Shown: in pieces, positions 7,370 to 18,516 of the stretch
Layout: every line of letters begins with the position of its first letter
Position numbering within the stretch: position 1 is the first letter of the stretch
From: Henriciella algicola
Lineage (GTDB): Bacteria; Pseudomonadota; Alphaproteobacteria; Caulobacterales; Hyphomonadaceae
Length of the DNA stretch: 64,000 nt
Direction: 5' to 3'
NCBI RefSeq assembly: GCF_003576245.1
Contig: NZ_QWGA01000003.1
Location: 1,054,001 to 1,118,000 of the forward strand
The notes under the pieces: generated by a model
The model's input: only the letters and a program-made list of their open reading frames with translations
Database searches by the model: none
What the model was told of the DNA's origin: nothing
Made by a program: the position numbers and the translations under genes

Positions 7370-8527
7370 GGCTCGGGCCCACGCCCTCACATCCTCGACA
7401 TACAGGTCCGGCACTTCCATCGCTGCGAAGTGCCCGCCTTCCTCCATGTCTGACCAGTAGGCGACATTATAGATGCGCTCGCACCAGCTGCGCGGCGGCG
7501 TCCTGTAGATCGTCTCACCTGGATAGTCCGCGATCCCCGTCGGCACATTGACCTTCTGGTCCGGTTTCAGCTGCGCGCCGCCTTCGAGGAATAACGCTGC
7601 ATAGTACCAGACCGATGTCGCGATCGCGTCATTCACCAGATAGATCATCACATTGGTCAGCAGCTGGTCGCGCGAATAGATATCGGTGAGCTTGCCCCGG
7701 CTGCGGTCACTCCAGCCGTGAAACTTTTCCAGAATCCAGGCGGCAGTGCCCATGGGGCTGTCCATCAGCGCCATGGCCAGGGTCTGCGGCTTGGTCGCCT
7801 GCTCCAAGAGGTAGGCGCCTTCGGCCTGCATGGCGGCCTGCGAAGCTGCGATCCATTTTGTCTCTTCATCGGTGCGCGGGGCCCGGTCGGCTGGCTGATG
7901 GCCGATCATGTTGAGGTGGATCGCTTTGCAGCCACCGCCGCTATCGACGCCATGATTGAGGCCCAGCAGTGAGGTCACTAGCCCGCCCCAGTCACCGCCC
8001 TGCGCCAGATAGGTGTCATAGCCAAGACGCTCACGCATCAGCGTATCCCACATCTTCGCCGTCGCCTGCTGCCCTGTTGGCGCGGCGGGTTTCGCTGAAA
8101 AGCCATAGCCCGGCAGTGATGGGATCACGAGATCGAAGGCGTCTTCCGCCTTGCCGCCATGTTTCGATGGATAGGCGAGCGGGCCGATCGCCTCATAGAA
8201 TTCATAGACCGAGCCCGGCCAGCCATGCGTCAGCAGGAGCGGGCGTTTGCCACCCGCCTCGCCCACGACATGCAGGAAGTGGATGTCGAGGCCATCAATC
8301 TCTGTCTTAAATTGCGGCCACGCATTCAGCGTCTTTTCCGCTGCGCGCCAGTCATATTGCTCGAGCCAATAGGCCTGAATATCCCTCAGGAAGGCGCTCG
8401 ACATGCCAAAGGCCCACTCATCACCGATGGAAGGTGCCGGAAACCAGCGATAGGCTTCGACCCGCGCCCGGATGCGCGCGAGCCCGTCATCTGACACATT
8501 TACGGTGAATGGGGTGACCTTGCTCAT
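7361..8527 (-). CDS. Epoxide hydrolase (alpha/beta-hydrolase with EHN domain)
   Basis: The 388-residue protein begins with an EHN-type N-terminal lid segment (WLEQYDWRAAEKTLN), as in microsomal-type epoxide hydrolases. The oxyanion motif HGWPGS is at residues 101-106, the nucleophile D179 lies in GGDWGG, and the catalytic histidine is probably in EEGGHFAAMEVP near residue 366. These enzymes open epoxides to diols with water in the cytoplasm. The natural substrate is unknown. It converges on the upstream membrane gene with a 7-base gap and is otherwise alone on its strand. Confidence 0.88.
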   Translation of the reverse strand: MSKVTPFTVNVSDDGLARIRARVEAYRWFPAPSIGDEWAFGMSSAFLRDIQAYWLEQYDWRAAEKTLNAWPQFKTEIDGLDIHFLHVVGEAGGKRPLLLTHGWPGSVYEFYEAIGPLAYPSKHGGKAEDAFDLVIPSLPGYGFSAKPAAPTGQQATAKMWDTLMRERLGYDTYLAQGGDWGGLVTSLLGLNHGVDSGGGCKAIHLNMIGHQPADRAPRTDEETKWIAASQAAMQAEGAYLLEQATKPQTLAMALMDSPMGTAAWILEKFHGWSDRSRGKLTDIYSRDQLLTNVMIYLVNDAIATSVWYYAALFLEGGAQLKPDQKVNVPTGIADYPGETIYRTPPRSWCERIYNVAYWSDMEEGGHFAAMEVPDLYVEDVRAWARAVS

Positions 8528-8620
8528 GGCGGATCTCCTGCTGGCGTGTCGTCAGTCAGGATGAAGCGCGCACGAGGTGCGAGGGTCAAGGCTCACATGG
8601 GGGCAGCTGGCCTGGAAAAC

Positions 8621-8791
8621 CTATCCAGAGAAGCCACTCTCAACTTCGTTGAAATGATCAGAGGTCTTGGTGCCAACCGTGGTCAGCGCAGTGACCAGCA
8701 GAATGGTCATGAGACCAAGAAGCAGCCCGTACTCAACAGCGCTGGCGCCGCTAATATCGGACTTCAGCTTCTTCACAGGCCGGATGAACAT
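8621..8791 (-). CDS. Flp/Fap-type pilin subunit
   Basis: This 56-codon gene is easily missed because of its size. It encodes MFIRPVKKLKSDISG followed by ASAVEYGLLLGLMTILLV and a short polar tail. That is the type IVb Flp pilin layout: a basic leader, cleavage after G15, then a hydrophobic helix with the E20-Y21 pair (E5-Y6 of the mature pilin). A GAGGGAA Shine-Dalgarno precedes the ATG. It starts 9 bases after the mutT stop and may be read from the ppiC-argJ-mutT transcript. No prepilin peptidase or tad secretion gene is in the window, so the assembly machinery would have to be elsewhere. Confidence 0.85.
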   Translation of the reverse strand: MFIRPVKKLKSDISGASAVEYGLLLGLMTILLVTALTTVGTKTSDHFNEVESGFSG

Positions 8792-8800
8792 GAAGTTCCC

Positions 8801-9205
8801 TCAATATCGCAGGGCAAGCTCATCGAACAAAGGAATATCGGCAGGCGGGGCTTCATAGCGGCCCAGCTCCGCCGGCTTCACCCAGGCGATTTCTTGTCCC
8901 TCGAGCCCGGCAAGCTCACCCTGCCAGTCCCGCACCTCATAAAGTGGCATCAAAAGGTGAAAATCCGGATAACCGAAACTTGCAAAAGTGATCGGTCTGA
9001 TTGCGGCGGGGTCTACAGAAATCTGAAGTTCTTCCTTCAGCTCGCGGCAAAGCGCCTCTTCAGGTCGTTCTCCCGCCTCCAGCTTGCCGCCCGGAAATTC
9101 CCAGAGGCCCGCCATGGATTTACCTTCCGGGCGCTGGGCCAGCAGGATATCGCCATCCTCGTTGAAGATCGCCGCAGCGACCACCAGCAGGACCTTACCG
9201 CTCAT
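8801..9205 (-). CDS. mutT: 8-oxo-dGTP diphosphatase (MutT-type Nudix hydrolase)
   Basis: A 134-residue Nudix protein with the full box from G40 to I62 (GKLEAGERPEEALCRELKEEL). LWEFPGGK and a compact single domain match MutT, which hydrolyses 8-oxo-dGTP to keep oxidised guanine out of DNA. The start overlaps the argJ stop by four bases (ATGA), so translation is probably coupled. The argJ-mutT order is common in Alphaproteobacteria. Confidence 0.9.
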   Translation of the reverse strand: MSGKVLLVVAAAIFNEDGDILLAQRPEGKSMAGLWEFPGGKLEAGERPEEALCRELKEELQISVDPAAIRPITFASFGYPDFHLLMPLYEVRDWQGELAGLEGQEIAWVKPAELGRYEAPPADIPLFDELALRY

Positions 9206-10452
9206 GTCCGGTAGGCGCCGTTAATGTCGACATAGCCGTGGGTGAGATCGCAGGTCCACACCGTCCAGGACGCCTCTCCGGCGGCGACATCCACCTTGAT
9301 GGAGATATGGTCGCCCGCAAAATGCCCGCTCGCCACGGCTTCGTCATAGCCCGGCGCGCGCATCCCGCCATCGGCGACCATATGATCGCCAAACCAGATC
9401 TGCATCTGGTCTTTCCTGATGGGCTCCAGCGACTTGCCGACCGCCATGACGATGCGGCCCCAGTTGGCGTCGCCCGCCGCAATCGCCGTCTTGATGAGCG
9501 GCGAATTGGCGATGTGCATGCCGATCGTCTTGGCAGAACTTTCCGAAGCAGCGTTTTCCACGCAGATCTCGACGAATTTGGATGCGCCTTCGCCATCCTT
9601 GACCAGCTGGTGGGCAAGATCACGGAAGACCTCCATCAGCGCGGCGCGGAAACCTGCAAGGCGCGGATCGCTTGCCTCCTCGATCATCGGCGCGCCGGAC
9701 GCGCCGGTCGCAAACAGCATGCAGGTGTCAGACGTCGACGTGTCACCGTCCACAGTGACGGAGTTCAGCGTCGGATCGACCGTTTCACGCAGCAGCTGGT
9801 CAAGCAGCGCAGGCGCGATGGCGGCATCGGTGAACACATAGCAAAGCATGGTCGCCATGTTCGGCATGATCATGCCAGAGCCCTTGAGGATGCCTGAGAT
9901 CGCAACAGGCGTCCCGTCAATGTCAGTGGTCGCCCCGGCGCCCTTGGGATAGGTGTCCGTCGTCATAAAGGCGCGCGCGCACGCCTCCCAGTCTGCCGGT
10001 TCCAGCTTGCCATGAAGCTCAGGCAGCATTTCGCCAACGAAGTTTGGATCGGCCAGCGGCTCCCCGATGACGCCGGTCGCAGCCAGAAAGCAGGCCTCTT
10101 TCGGCACGCCGAGCGTCTCTGTCATTGCCGCAAGCGTCGCGTCATTCTTGAGCTTGCCCGCTTTGCCCGTGAAGGCATTGGAATTGCCCGCATTGGCGAC
10201 GACGGCCCGGCCAACGCCCCCGCACGCCTTCAGTGCCTCGCGGCACCATTCAACATCTGCCGACGCGGTCAGTGAGCGCGTGAAAACACCCGCCGCCGAC
10301 GTGCCTTCGGGCATCAGGAACAGGAAAACATCATCGCGCTCGACGCCGCGGCGCGCATAGAAGCCGCGCGAGGCGGTCGCAGCCTGCACGCCTTTGACCT
10401 CTGGCAGCGCCGGAAAAGCCTCAGGCGCAAAAGGCGATGGGGTGAGCTTCAC
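9202..10452 (-). CDS. argJ: Bifunctional ornithine acetyltransferase / N-acetylglutamate synthase
   Basis: The 416-residue protein is a full-length ArgJ. The autocleavage nucleophile is T201 in MIMPNMATML, splitting the precursor into alpha and beta chains. Other landmarks are NAGNSNAFTGK and DGDTSTSDT. It moves the acetyl group from N-acetylornithine to glutamate in the cyclic arginine pathway, and possibly makes acetylglutamate from acetyl-CoA. The start is a GTG that overlaps the ppiC stop by four bases (GTGA), and its own stop overlaps mutT. Confidence 0.95.
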   Translation of the reverse strand: MKLTPSPFAPEAFPALPEVKGVQAATASRGFYARRGVERDDVFLFLMPEGTSAAGVFTRSLTASADVEWCREALKACGGVGRAVVANAGNSNAFTGKAGKLKNDATLAAMTETLGVPKEACFLAATGVIGEPLADPNFVGEMLPELHGKLEPADWEACARAFMTTDTYPKGAGATTDIDGTPVAISGILKGSGMIMPNMATMLCYVFTDAAIAPALLDQLLRETVDPTLNSVTVDGDTSTSDTCMLFATGASGAPMIEEASDPRLAGFRAALMEVFRDLAHQLVKDGEGASKFVEICVENAASESSAKTIGMHIANSPLIKTAIAAGDANWGRIVMAVGKSLEPIRKDQMQIWFGDHMVADGGMRAPGYDEAVASGHFAGDHISIKVDVAAGEASWTVWTCDLTHGYVDINGAYRT

Positions 10453-11459
10453 TCTACTGTCTCCATATCTTCGTCTGCGCCCGTTTCAGCATCAGCTTCG
10501 CTGGCCTCGGCTGCAGTTTCATCCAGGTCAGTGTCGCTCCCATCGCCGGGGGCGGCTTCGCCCGCTGCAGCTTCTCCCGCCTCTTCAGCGAGGTCACGCG
10601 CGATCATGCCGCCTTCGCGCTCTTCGATGTCGGCATTGGCGCGCAGGGTTTGAAGGATCTGGCTGATTTGCGTGAAGGTGAGATAGGTCACGATCTCCGG
10701 ACGCATTTCTTCACGCGTTTTTGGCGGACGGGTGCGGCGCTGCTCGACCTTGAGAATGTGCCAGCCCTGCTCGGACTGGAAAGGTTCAGAAATCTCGCCT
10801 GCGGGCGTGTCGGCGATCACGGCCGGAAACGGGTCGACCATCTCATTGGGTGCAACCCATCCGAACGAGCCGCCATCGAGACGGGTGCGGGTGTCTTCAG
10901 AGAATTCGAACGCAAGCGCCGTGAAGTCTTCACCTGCGCGCGCCTTCTCAAGCACAGTCTCGGCCTCTTCCTGAGTCGCTAGCAGGATGTGGCGGATGCG
11001 CACCTCATCATCGAGCTGCTGCAGGCGCACCTGCTCTTCATACATCCGGTCGATGGCTTCCTCATTCACCTGCGTGGCGACGAGGTCTTCCATGAGAAAA
11101 TTGCCGAGCAGACGCTCGCGTGCGGTTTCCAGACGGCGCTGGGCGGCGGGCGTGCGGTCGAGGCCGCGGCGCACCGCTTCCTGCGCGAGTAGGCGCTGGT
11201 CGATCAGCTGGTCGAGGACGAGCTGGTAATCTTCATGCTCCGGGCCAAAGGAGTCGCCCGGTTCAATTCGGCCCTGTGCAACCGCTTCCAGCTCGACATC
11301 GGAGAGGTAGATCGGGTCGCCATTTACCCTTGCGGCAGCTGACGCATCAAAGCCGACTGGCCGCCTGACGCCATTTTCCGGATCGCTCTCATTACACGCC
11401 GTCAGCACAAGGCCGAGCGCAAGCGCGAGTGCGGGGATGGAGAACCGGTGCCTATGCAT
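10449..11459 (-). CDS. Peptidyl-prolyl cis-trans isomerase, parvulin/SurA-like lipoprotein
   Basis: The 336-residue protein has a lipoprotein signal with lipobox LTAC (C22), an N-terminal SurA-like helical chaperone region, and a parvulin domain at about residues 150-245 (VRIRHILLATQEEAE, GGSFGWVAPNEMVDPF, GWHILKVEQ). The last 60 residues are acidic and low-complexity. It should be tethered in the envelope and assist folding of exported proteins. Its place opposite secA fits this export role. It is the first gene of the overlapping ppiC-argJ-mutT operon. Confidence 0.88.
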   Translation of the reverse strand: MHRHRFSIPALALALGLVLTACNESDPENGVRRPVGFDASAAARVNGDPIYLSDVELEAVAQGRIEPGDSFGPEHEDYQLVLDQLIDQRLLAQEAVRRGLDRTPAAQRRLETARERLLGNFLMEDLVATQVNEEAIDRMYEEQVRLQQLDDEVRIRHILLATQEEAETVLEKARAGEDFTALAFEFSEDTRTRLDGGSFGWVAPNEMVDPFPAVIADTPAGEISEPFQSEQGWHILKVEQRRTRPPKTREEMRPEIVTYLTFTQISQILQTLRANADIEEREGGMIARDLAEEAGEAAAGEAAPGDGSDTDLDETAAEASEADAETGADEDMETVE

Positions 11460-11650
11460 GCCTAAGTCCTTGTGTTCGTGCTACAGCCGTCCGCATTGAC
11501 ACTATTTGGCGGCGTTCTTAAGTCTCCCGCGGGGACTGGTCGAGAGGTTTAGTCACCCGTGGTACGCCCCATCTCGCGTGCCCCTCCTGCACATGGTTTC
11601 TGGTCAGGAGGCATCCTTCAAGTCAACAGCGCAGATTGGTGCTTGTTTCC

Positions 11651-14449
<2,799 letters not shown>

Positions 14450-14478
14450 GAGGCAGTCGCCTACAACACATCTGATGG

Positions 14479-14504
14479 AAACCGGTCGCTTGCGGCCGGT
14501 TTTT
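14479..14504 (+). terminator. Rho-independent terminator of secA
   Basis: A 10-bp stem (AAACCGGTCG / CGGCCGGTTT, one G-T pair) with a CTTG loop runs into a T-run, 30 bases after the secA stop. Confidence 0.9.
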
Positions 14505-14567
14505 CATTTGGCCTTTACCGATAGCGCTGACAGATGCTGGGCCATTCGGTTCAGCAAAGCGCGCAAC

Positions 14568-15434
14568 ATGTATTCTCGACGGTCTGTCATTTTGAGCCTC
14601 GGCGCAGCAACCACTATGGCGGCCTGCGCGTCAGCCAGAGCGCCTGATCGGCCTCTCGCCGGCCTTGAGCGAGAGAGTTTGGGAGAGTTCGGTGTTGTCG
14701 CGCTGGAGGTCGGAGGCCGTGAACGCCTCTCTCATCGGGCTGATGAGCGGTTCGCCATGTGCTCGACCTTCAAATGGCTTCTGGGAGCCCTCATCCTCCG
14801 CGACGCCGACAGGGATACAGGTTTGCTGGACAGGCGCATTGCCATCTCCGACGCCGATCTCGTCTTTCACTCACCCGTCACGCGCCAGCACGTTGGCAGC
14901 GCTGGCCTCTCCGTGTCAGAGCTTTGCGCCGCAACCATCAAGACGAGCGACAATACAGCGGCGAACCTCCTGCTTGCGGGACTGGACGGGCCAGAGGGCT
15001 TTACCCAACGCTTGCGAGATCTCGGTGATACAGTCACCCGGCTCGACAGGCTGGAGCCAGAATTGAACGAAAACGCGCCGGGCGACCCCAGAGATACGAC
15101 CACGCCGCGCATGATGGCGCATCACCTCTCCGACTTCCTCTTCGGTGACAGGCTAACGCCTTCAGCGCGCGATACGCTGAGAGGGTGGATGATAGCCGCA
15201 GACACAGGACTGGACCGGTTGCGCGCCGGGCTGCCAGAAAAATGGGTGAGCGGAGACAAGACCGGCACCAGCAGTAACCGCGCCAATAACGATGTGGCAT
15301 TTGCCATCCCGCCAGAAGGCGCAAAGGCAAAGCCGATCGTCATCGCGAGCTACATCAATGTGCCCAATCCTGTCTCGAAGGAAGCGAACCGCCTTCATGC
15401 GCAGATTGCGAAGCTGGCCAGCGCGAACCGATAG
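14568..15434 (+). CDS. Class A beta-lactamase, predicted lipoprotein
   Basis: The 288-residue enzyme has every class A hallmark: S66-T-F-K69 (Ambler S70-K73), S127-D-N129, an omega-loop LEPELNE with E163/E165 in the E166 position range, and K231-T-G233. It hydrolyses beta-lactam rings in the envelope. The signal peptide has twin arginines (SRRSVILS) and ends in a lipobox-like MAAC at C20, which suggests a membrane-anchored, possibly Tat-exported, enzyme. A cysteine precedes the active serine as in some extended-spectrum enzymes, but a partner cysteine after KTG is absent. It is flanked by core genes and terminators, so it looks intrinsic rather than recently acquired. Its spectrum cannot be predicted. 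Confidence 0.92.
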   Translation: MYSRRSVILSLGAATTMAACASARAPDRPLAGLERESLGEFGVVALEVGGRERLSHRADERFAMCSTFKWLLGALILRDADRDTGLLDRRIAISDADLVFHSPVTRQHVGSAGLSVSELCAATIKTSDNTAANLLLAGLDGPEGFTQRLRDLGDTVTRLDRLEPELNENAPGDPRDTTTPRMMAHHLSDFLFGDRLTPSARDTLRGWMIAADTGLDRLRAGLPEKWVSGDKTGTSSNRANNDVAFAIPPEGAKAKPIVIASYINVPNPVSKEANRLHAQIAKLASANR

Positions 15435-15440
15435 AACGAA

Positions 15441-15468
15441 AAAGGCCGCCCCGGATGGAGCGGCCTTT
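15441..15468. terminator. Bidirectional terminator between beta-lactamase and channel genes
   Basis: A 9-bp stem AAAGGCCGC / GCGGCCTTT lies between convergent genes, with a T-rich stretch on the plus side and an A-run on the other side. It can serve both strands. Confidence 0.8.
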
Positions 15469-15495
15469 GTCTTTTGGGTGAAGTCAGCTAGCGCC

Positions 15496-16701
15496 TTATG
15501 GCGTGCCGTCCTTGCGGCTCCACTTTTCAAGCTGCTTGGCGAACCAGTCGCGGCCGCCCCAGCCAAAGCCGATGCCGCACGCGATGGCGAGGCCGATCGC
15601 AGCGCCCATGACGAGCATCTCAGCCACGTTCAGCACGAACTCGCCGCCCGTCGGATCCAGCTCCATGCGGGAAATACCAAGGATGGTGGCCAGGATAATG
15701 ATGGCCCACTTGGTGACCTTCGCAACCGTGTCGCTTGCACCATCACCTGAAGATGCCATGGCACCGCTCACGATGCGGGCGATAACCACACCAGCAAAGA
15801 TTATGATTGCGCCAAATACGATCGATGCGGCCAGATCAAGCACCGTATAGGTCGCATTGGTCAGGACATCGAACTCAAGCGCGCGCATCGCCTGCACAAG
15901 GCCGAGGAGCACGATGAAGAACAGGGCCGCCTTCGCAATCACGTTCGACGCCGTGAGGCCCTTGTCTGCACCTTTAAGGATGCCGAGCTCAGCCACCGCA
16001 CTGTCGACACCAAAGTTCGGCAGCGTGCGCAGGATAAGATTGTGCACGAAGCGGCCAATGATGACGAAGACGGTCAGCAGGATCGCCGCGATGAGAATGT
16101 TCGGAATTGCGCCGATAATCTCATTCAGCATTTCAGTTGCTGGCTGCGAAATCGCTTCGATCGCCAGCACGTCAAACGCGGCAATGGCACCGAGGATACC
16201 AACGATGGAAGCCAGCACAGTTGCCGTGACGCCAGAGATGTTGACCGGACCATCAGCAAGACCAAGACGCTCTGGAATCGGGTCAGCAAAGACGAAGACA
16301 GCTTTCACCGTCTTCTGGACCACATTGGCTACAATGATGAAGACAATGAAGATCAGGATCGCGCCAAAGATGTTCGGCAGATAATTGAGCACGTCGCTCA
16401 GCATGCCATTCAGCGGTTGTACGATCTGCGTCAGTTCAAGCCGCGTCAGCGCCTGGATGACACCGATCAGCATGATGATCCAGAAAGCGGCTATACCCAG
16501 ACTGTCGCCGAGCGACTTGGTCGCCTTGCCGTCAGGGTCTGCCTGGCCTTTGCCAAAGCCGGTCTTGTTGACCGCCGTGGAGATTGCCCATTTGAAGAGG
16601 AGGCCAATTATATAGGCCCCGATCAGGATCAGCAGGGCAAAGAGCACTTTTGGCCCATAGTCCTGCACCTGATTGACGGTGTTATTCCAGAATTCTTCCA
16701 T
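15496..16701 (-). CDS. Mechanosensitive channel-like membrane protein (TM-helix repeat type)
   Basis: The 401-residue protein is a polytopic membrane protein with about ten hydrophobic segments, in which a pattern of a helix followed by L..LPN.....I....I recurs (LNYLPNIFGAILIFIVFIIV, IGAIPNILIAAILLTVFVII). These match the conserved TM-helix repeats of the CmpX-type branch of the MscS superfamily. It probably forms an inner-membrane channel responding to tension or osmotic change. The C-terminus ends with GFGWGGRDWFAKQLEKW. It converges on the beta-lactamase and is transcribed alone. Confidence 0.75.
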   Translation of the reverse strand: MEEFWNNTVNQVQDYGPKVLFALLILIGAYIIGLLFKWAISTAVNKTGFGKGQADPDGKATKSLGDSLGIAAFWIIMLIGVIQALTRLELTQIVQPLNGMLSDVLNYLPNIFGAILIFIVFIIVANVVQKTVKAVFVFADPIPERLGLADGPVNISGVTATVLASIVGILGAIAAFDVLAIEAISQPATEMLNEIIGAIPNILIAAILLTVFVIIGRFVHNLILRTLPNFGVDSAVAELGILKGADKGLTASNVIAKAALFFIVLLGLVQAMRALEFDVLTNATYTVLDLAASIVFGAIIIFAGVVIARIVSGAMASSGDGASDTVAKVTKWAIIILATILGISRMELDPTGGEFVLNVAEMLVMGAAIGLAIACGIGFGWGGRDWFAKQLEKWSRKDGTP

Positions 16702-16759
16702 ATTCAGCCCTTTCGCATTTTACGAATGCCAACCCGGGTTTGAGTTGCGCGATACGCTT

Positions 16760-17671
16760 TCAACTAGGGCTGAGGGCTTGGGTTCCAAATTCTGCGTCGG
16801 GATCGCCCGCCAAAGTGATCGCGACATGCTGCTTCAAGGCTTCGGTGACCTGACCGGCATCCCCCATCAGCGAATAGGTCGGGATCATCTTGCCGAATGT
16901 CAGCTCGAAAGAGGCGCGCTTCTTGTTGAGCAGCTCATGGAACAGCGTGATGTCCCTGAGCTCGCCATTGATCTGGCTGAGACGGTAGAAAAGCTTCGAG
17001 TTTTCGGCATTCACATTGAGCGGTACGATCGGCGCGCCCTGCTTTCGCGCGAGGCTTACCACTGTCGGAAACCATGCCTGCTCTGTCAGCACACCGTCAT
17101 ACTTCTTGGCGAGCTTGCCGGACGGAAAGATAACCACGCACTTTTCGGCCTCGAACGCCTCTGAAGCGCGCTTGAGCGTTTCGCGCGTCTTGGCGGGGCT
17201 GCGCTTGTCGGCAACCCATTCGATCGGAATGATCGCATCCTGAAAGCGGGGGTTAACGCGGATGGCATCCGCATTCGCAAAGAAGACGACATCCTTGCGG
17301 CGCTGGATGAGCGCGTCCCAGACAGCCACTCCGTCCGCGAGACCCGTCGGATGGTTCGCCGCAACGACGCAGCGTCCGCGCTCTGGCAGGCGGTCCAGGT
17401 GATGGATATCCAGCTGAACGTCGAGCTCGCGCGCGAGGTAATCGAACGAATCGCGCCCGTTCAGCGTCATTAACGTGTCCGCCATTTCGCGGGCACGCGC
17501 ATAACCAAGCATCTTGTAAAGCACCCGCCGGGTTAACGGCCACGACCAGTGTGACACGAAGCTGGGGCAGCGTTCGGCGATCAACGTATCAACGATGTGT
17601 TGATCGCTCTGCTCGACATCACGGAGAAAAGCCGAACTATTTTCTGCTTCGTTTACAGTGCCATCGGCCAT
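16760..17671 (-). CDS. PlsC-like acyltransferase
   Basis: The 303-residue protein has the acyltransferase signature NHPTGLAD (H107, D113) and FPSGKLAKK near residue 180, the second conserved block of glycerol-phosphate acyltransferases. No clear membrane helix is seen, so it is probably a peripheral membrane enzyme. Substrate could be lysophosphatidic acid, a lyso-ornithine lipid or another acceptor; the sequence does not decide. A second, more typical PlsC is at 47821. The gene is monocistronic and lies upstream of the channel gene on the same strand with a 58-base gap. Confidence 0.75.
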   Translation of the reverse strand: MADGTVNEAENSSAFLRDVEQSDQHIVDTLIAERCPSFVSHWSWPLTRRVLYKMLGYARAREMADTLMTLNGRDSFDYLARELDVQLDIHHLDRLPERGRCVVAANHPTGLADGVAVWDALIQRRKDVVFFANADAIRVNPRFQDAIIPIEWVADKRSPAKTRETLKRASEAFEAEKCVVIFPSGKLAKKYDGVLTEQAWFPTVVSLARKQGAPIVPLNVNAENSKLFYRLSQINGELRDITLFHELLNKKRASFELTFGKMIPTYSLMGDAGQVTEALKQHVAITLAGDPDAEFGTQALSPS

Positions 17672-17854
17672 TTTAGCTTCCTCACCATGGCGCGGATCAG
17701 GCTACTTCCCCGGCCAGCATTGAGCCTATCACGGAATATCATCCGCATGCGATCTTATGTTGCGGTAACCAGATCAGTGGACCTGTAAACACTTCGGCAA
17801 GTTTCGCTTTACCAAGCTGAAAGGCATGGGTGTCAAAGTGCCTTCATTGAGGGA

Positions 17855-17883
17855 GAACGCAGCGTTCAGCGCTTAAAGCGTTC
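17855..17883. promoter_or_regulatory. Tandem palindromes upstream of the receiver-like gene
   Basis: A perfect palindrome GAACGC-A-GCGTTC (17855-17867) is followed by an imperfect one, AGCGCT-TAA-AGCGTT, whose right arm repeats GCGTTC 16 bases further on (17878-17883). They end about 20 bases before the ATG at 17904. The spacing suggests an operator, but no regulator is identified. Confidence 0.35.
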
Positions 17884-17903
17884 GGCACACAGGGTAGAGC
17901 TCT

Positions 17904-18347
17904 ATGAAAGTATTGTGGATCGAGGATCACGAGCCGGTGCGCGACATTCTGGCTGTGGCTGCTGACAAGGCAGCCCGGGCCCGCGTCCAGGTCGATCTCG
18001 TTCTCGCCCACACCCTCATGGAAGCAGAACGCCGCCTTCGCCTTGAGCGCTTTGACCTTGTCATCACCGAACTGACCCTGCCTGACAGCTATGATGGCGA
18101 CATGACGATTGCCCGTCTCGCCAATATGGGCTCGCACCGCATTGCGGTCGCCTCAGCCAACCCTGATCGCGACACCATCGTGGAAACCGCCCTTCGCTGC
18201 GGCTGCAACATCGCAAAGTCCCCGATCTTCAAGGCCAGCCTGCCTTATAACCGCTTCATCCAGCGCCCAGAGGCGATGCTCGACTTCTTCTTCGAGCAGA
18301 TGCCGGCCCCGGACAGCAAAACGACTGGCCGCATCGTCGCCGCTTAG
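17904..18347 (+). CDS. Receiver-like protein with Glu at the phosphorylation site
   Basis: The 147-residue protein starts MKVLWIEDHEPVRD, the usual receiver beginning with its acidic pair at E7-D8. Strand 3 reads DLVITELTLPD, placing E56 where receivers carry the phosphorylated aspartate. A serine in IAVASAN and a lysine in NIAKSP occupy the other active-site positions. A Glu here often mimics the phosphorylated state, so the protein may be constitutively active or serve as a scaffold; this is inference. No output domain is present. It lies upstream of a GGDEF-EAL gene in the same direction, with tandem palindromes ahead of its start. Confidence 0.78.
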   Translation: MKVLWIEDHEPVRDILAVAADKAARARVQVDLVLAHTLMEAERRLRLERFDLVITELTLPDSYDGDMTIARLANMGSHRIAVASANPDRDTIVETALRCGCNIAKSPIFKASLPYNRFIQRPEAMLDFFFEQMPAPDSKTTGRIVAA

Positions 18348-18516
18348 ATCTTCGTGAGAACGCCTCTATCGGAGACGGCCTTGAGGGCTGTGTTTCAGCG
18401 CGCCTCAATTCTTAATCATAAGTTTTCTAATTCTCTTCAGATTGAAGCCGTGCCTTGGCGATGCCCAAAGAATTGATGCCTATACATCGTCCAAGGTGAG
18501 GGAGAGAGAGGGTCGC

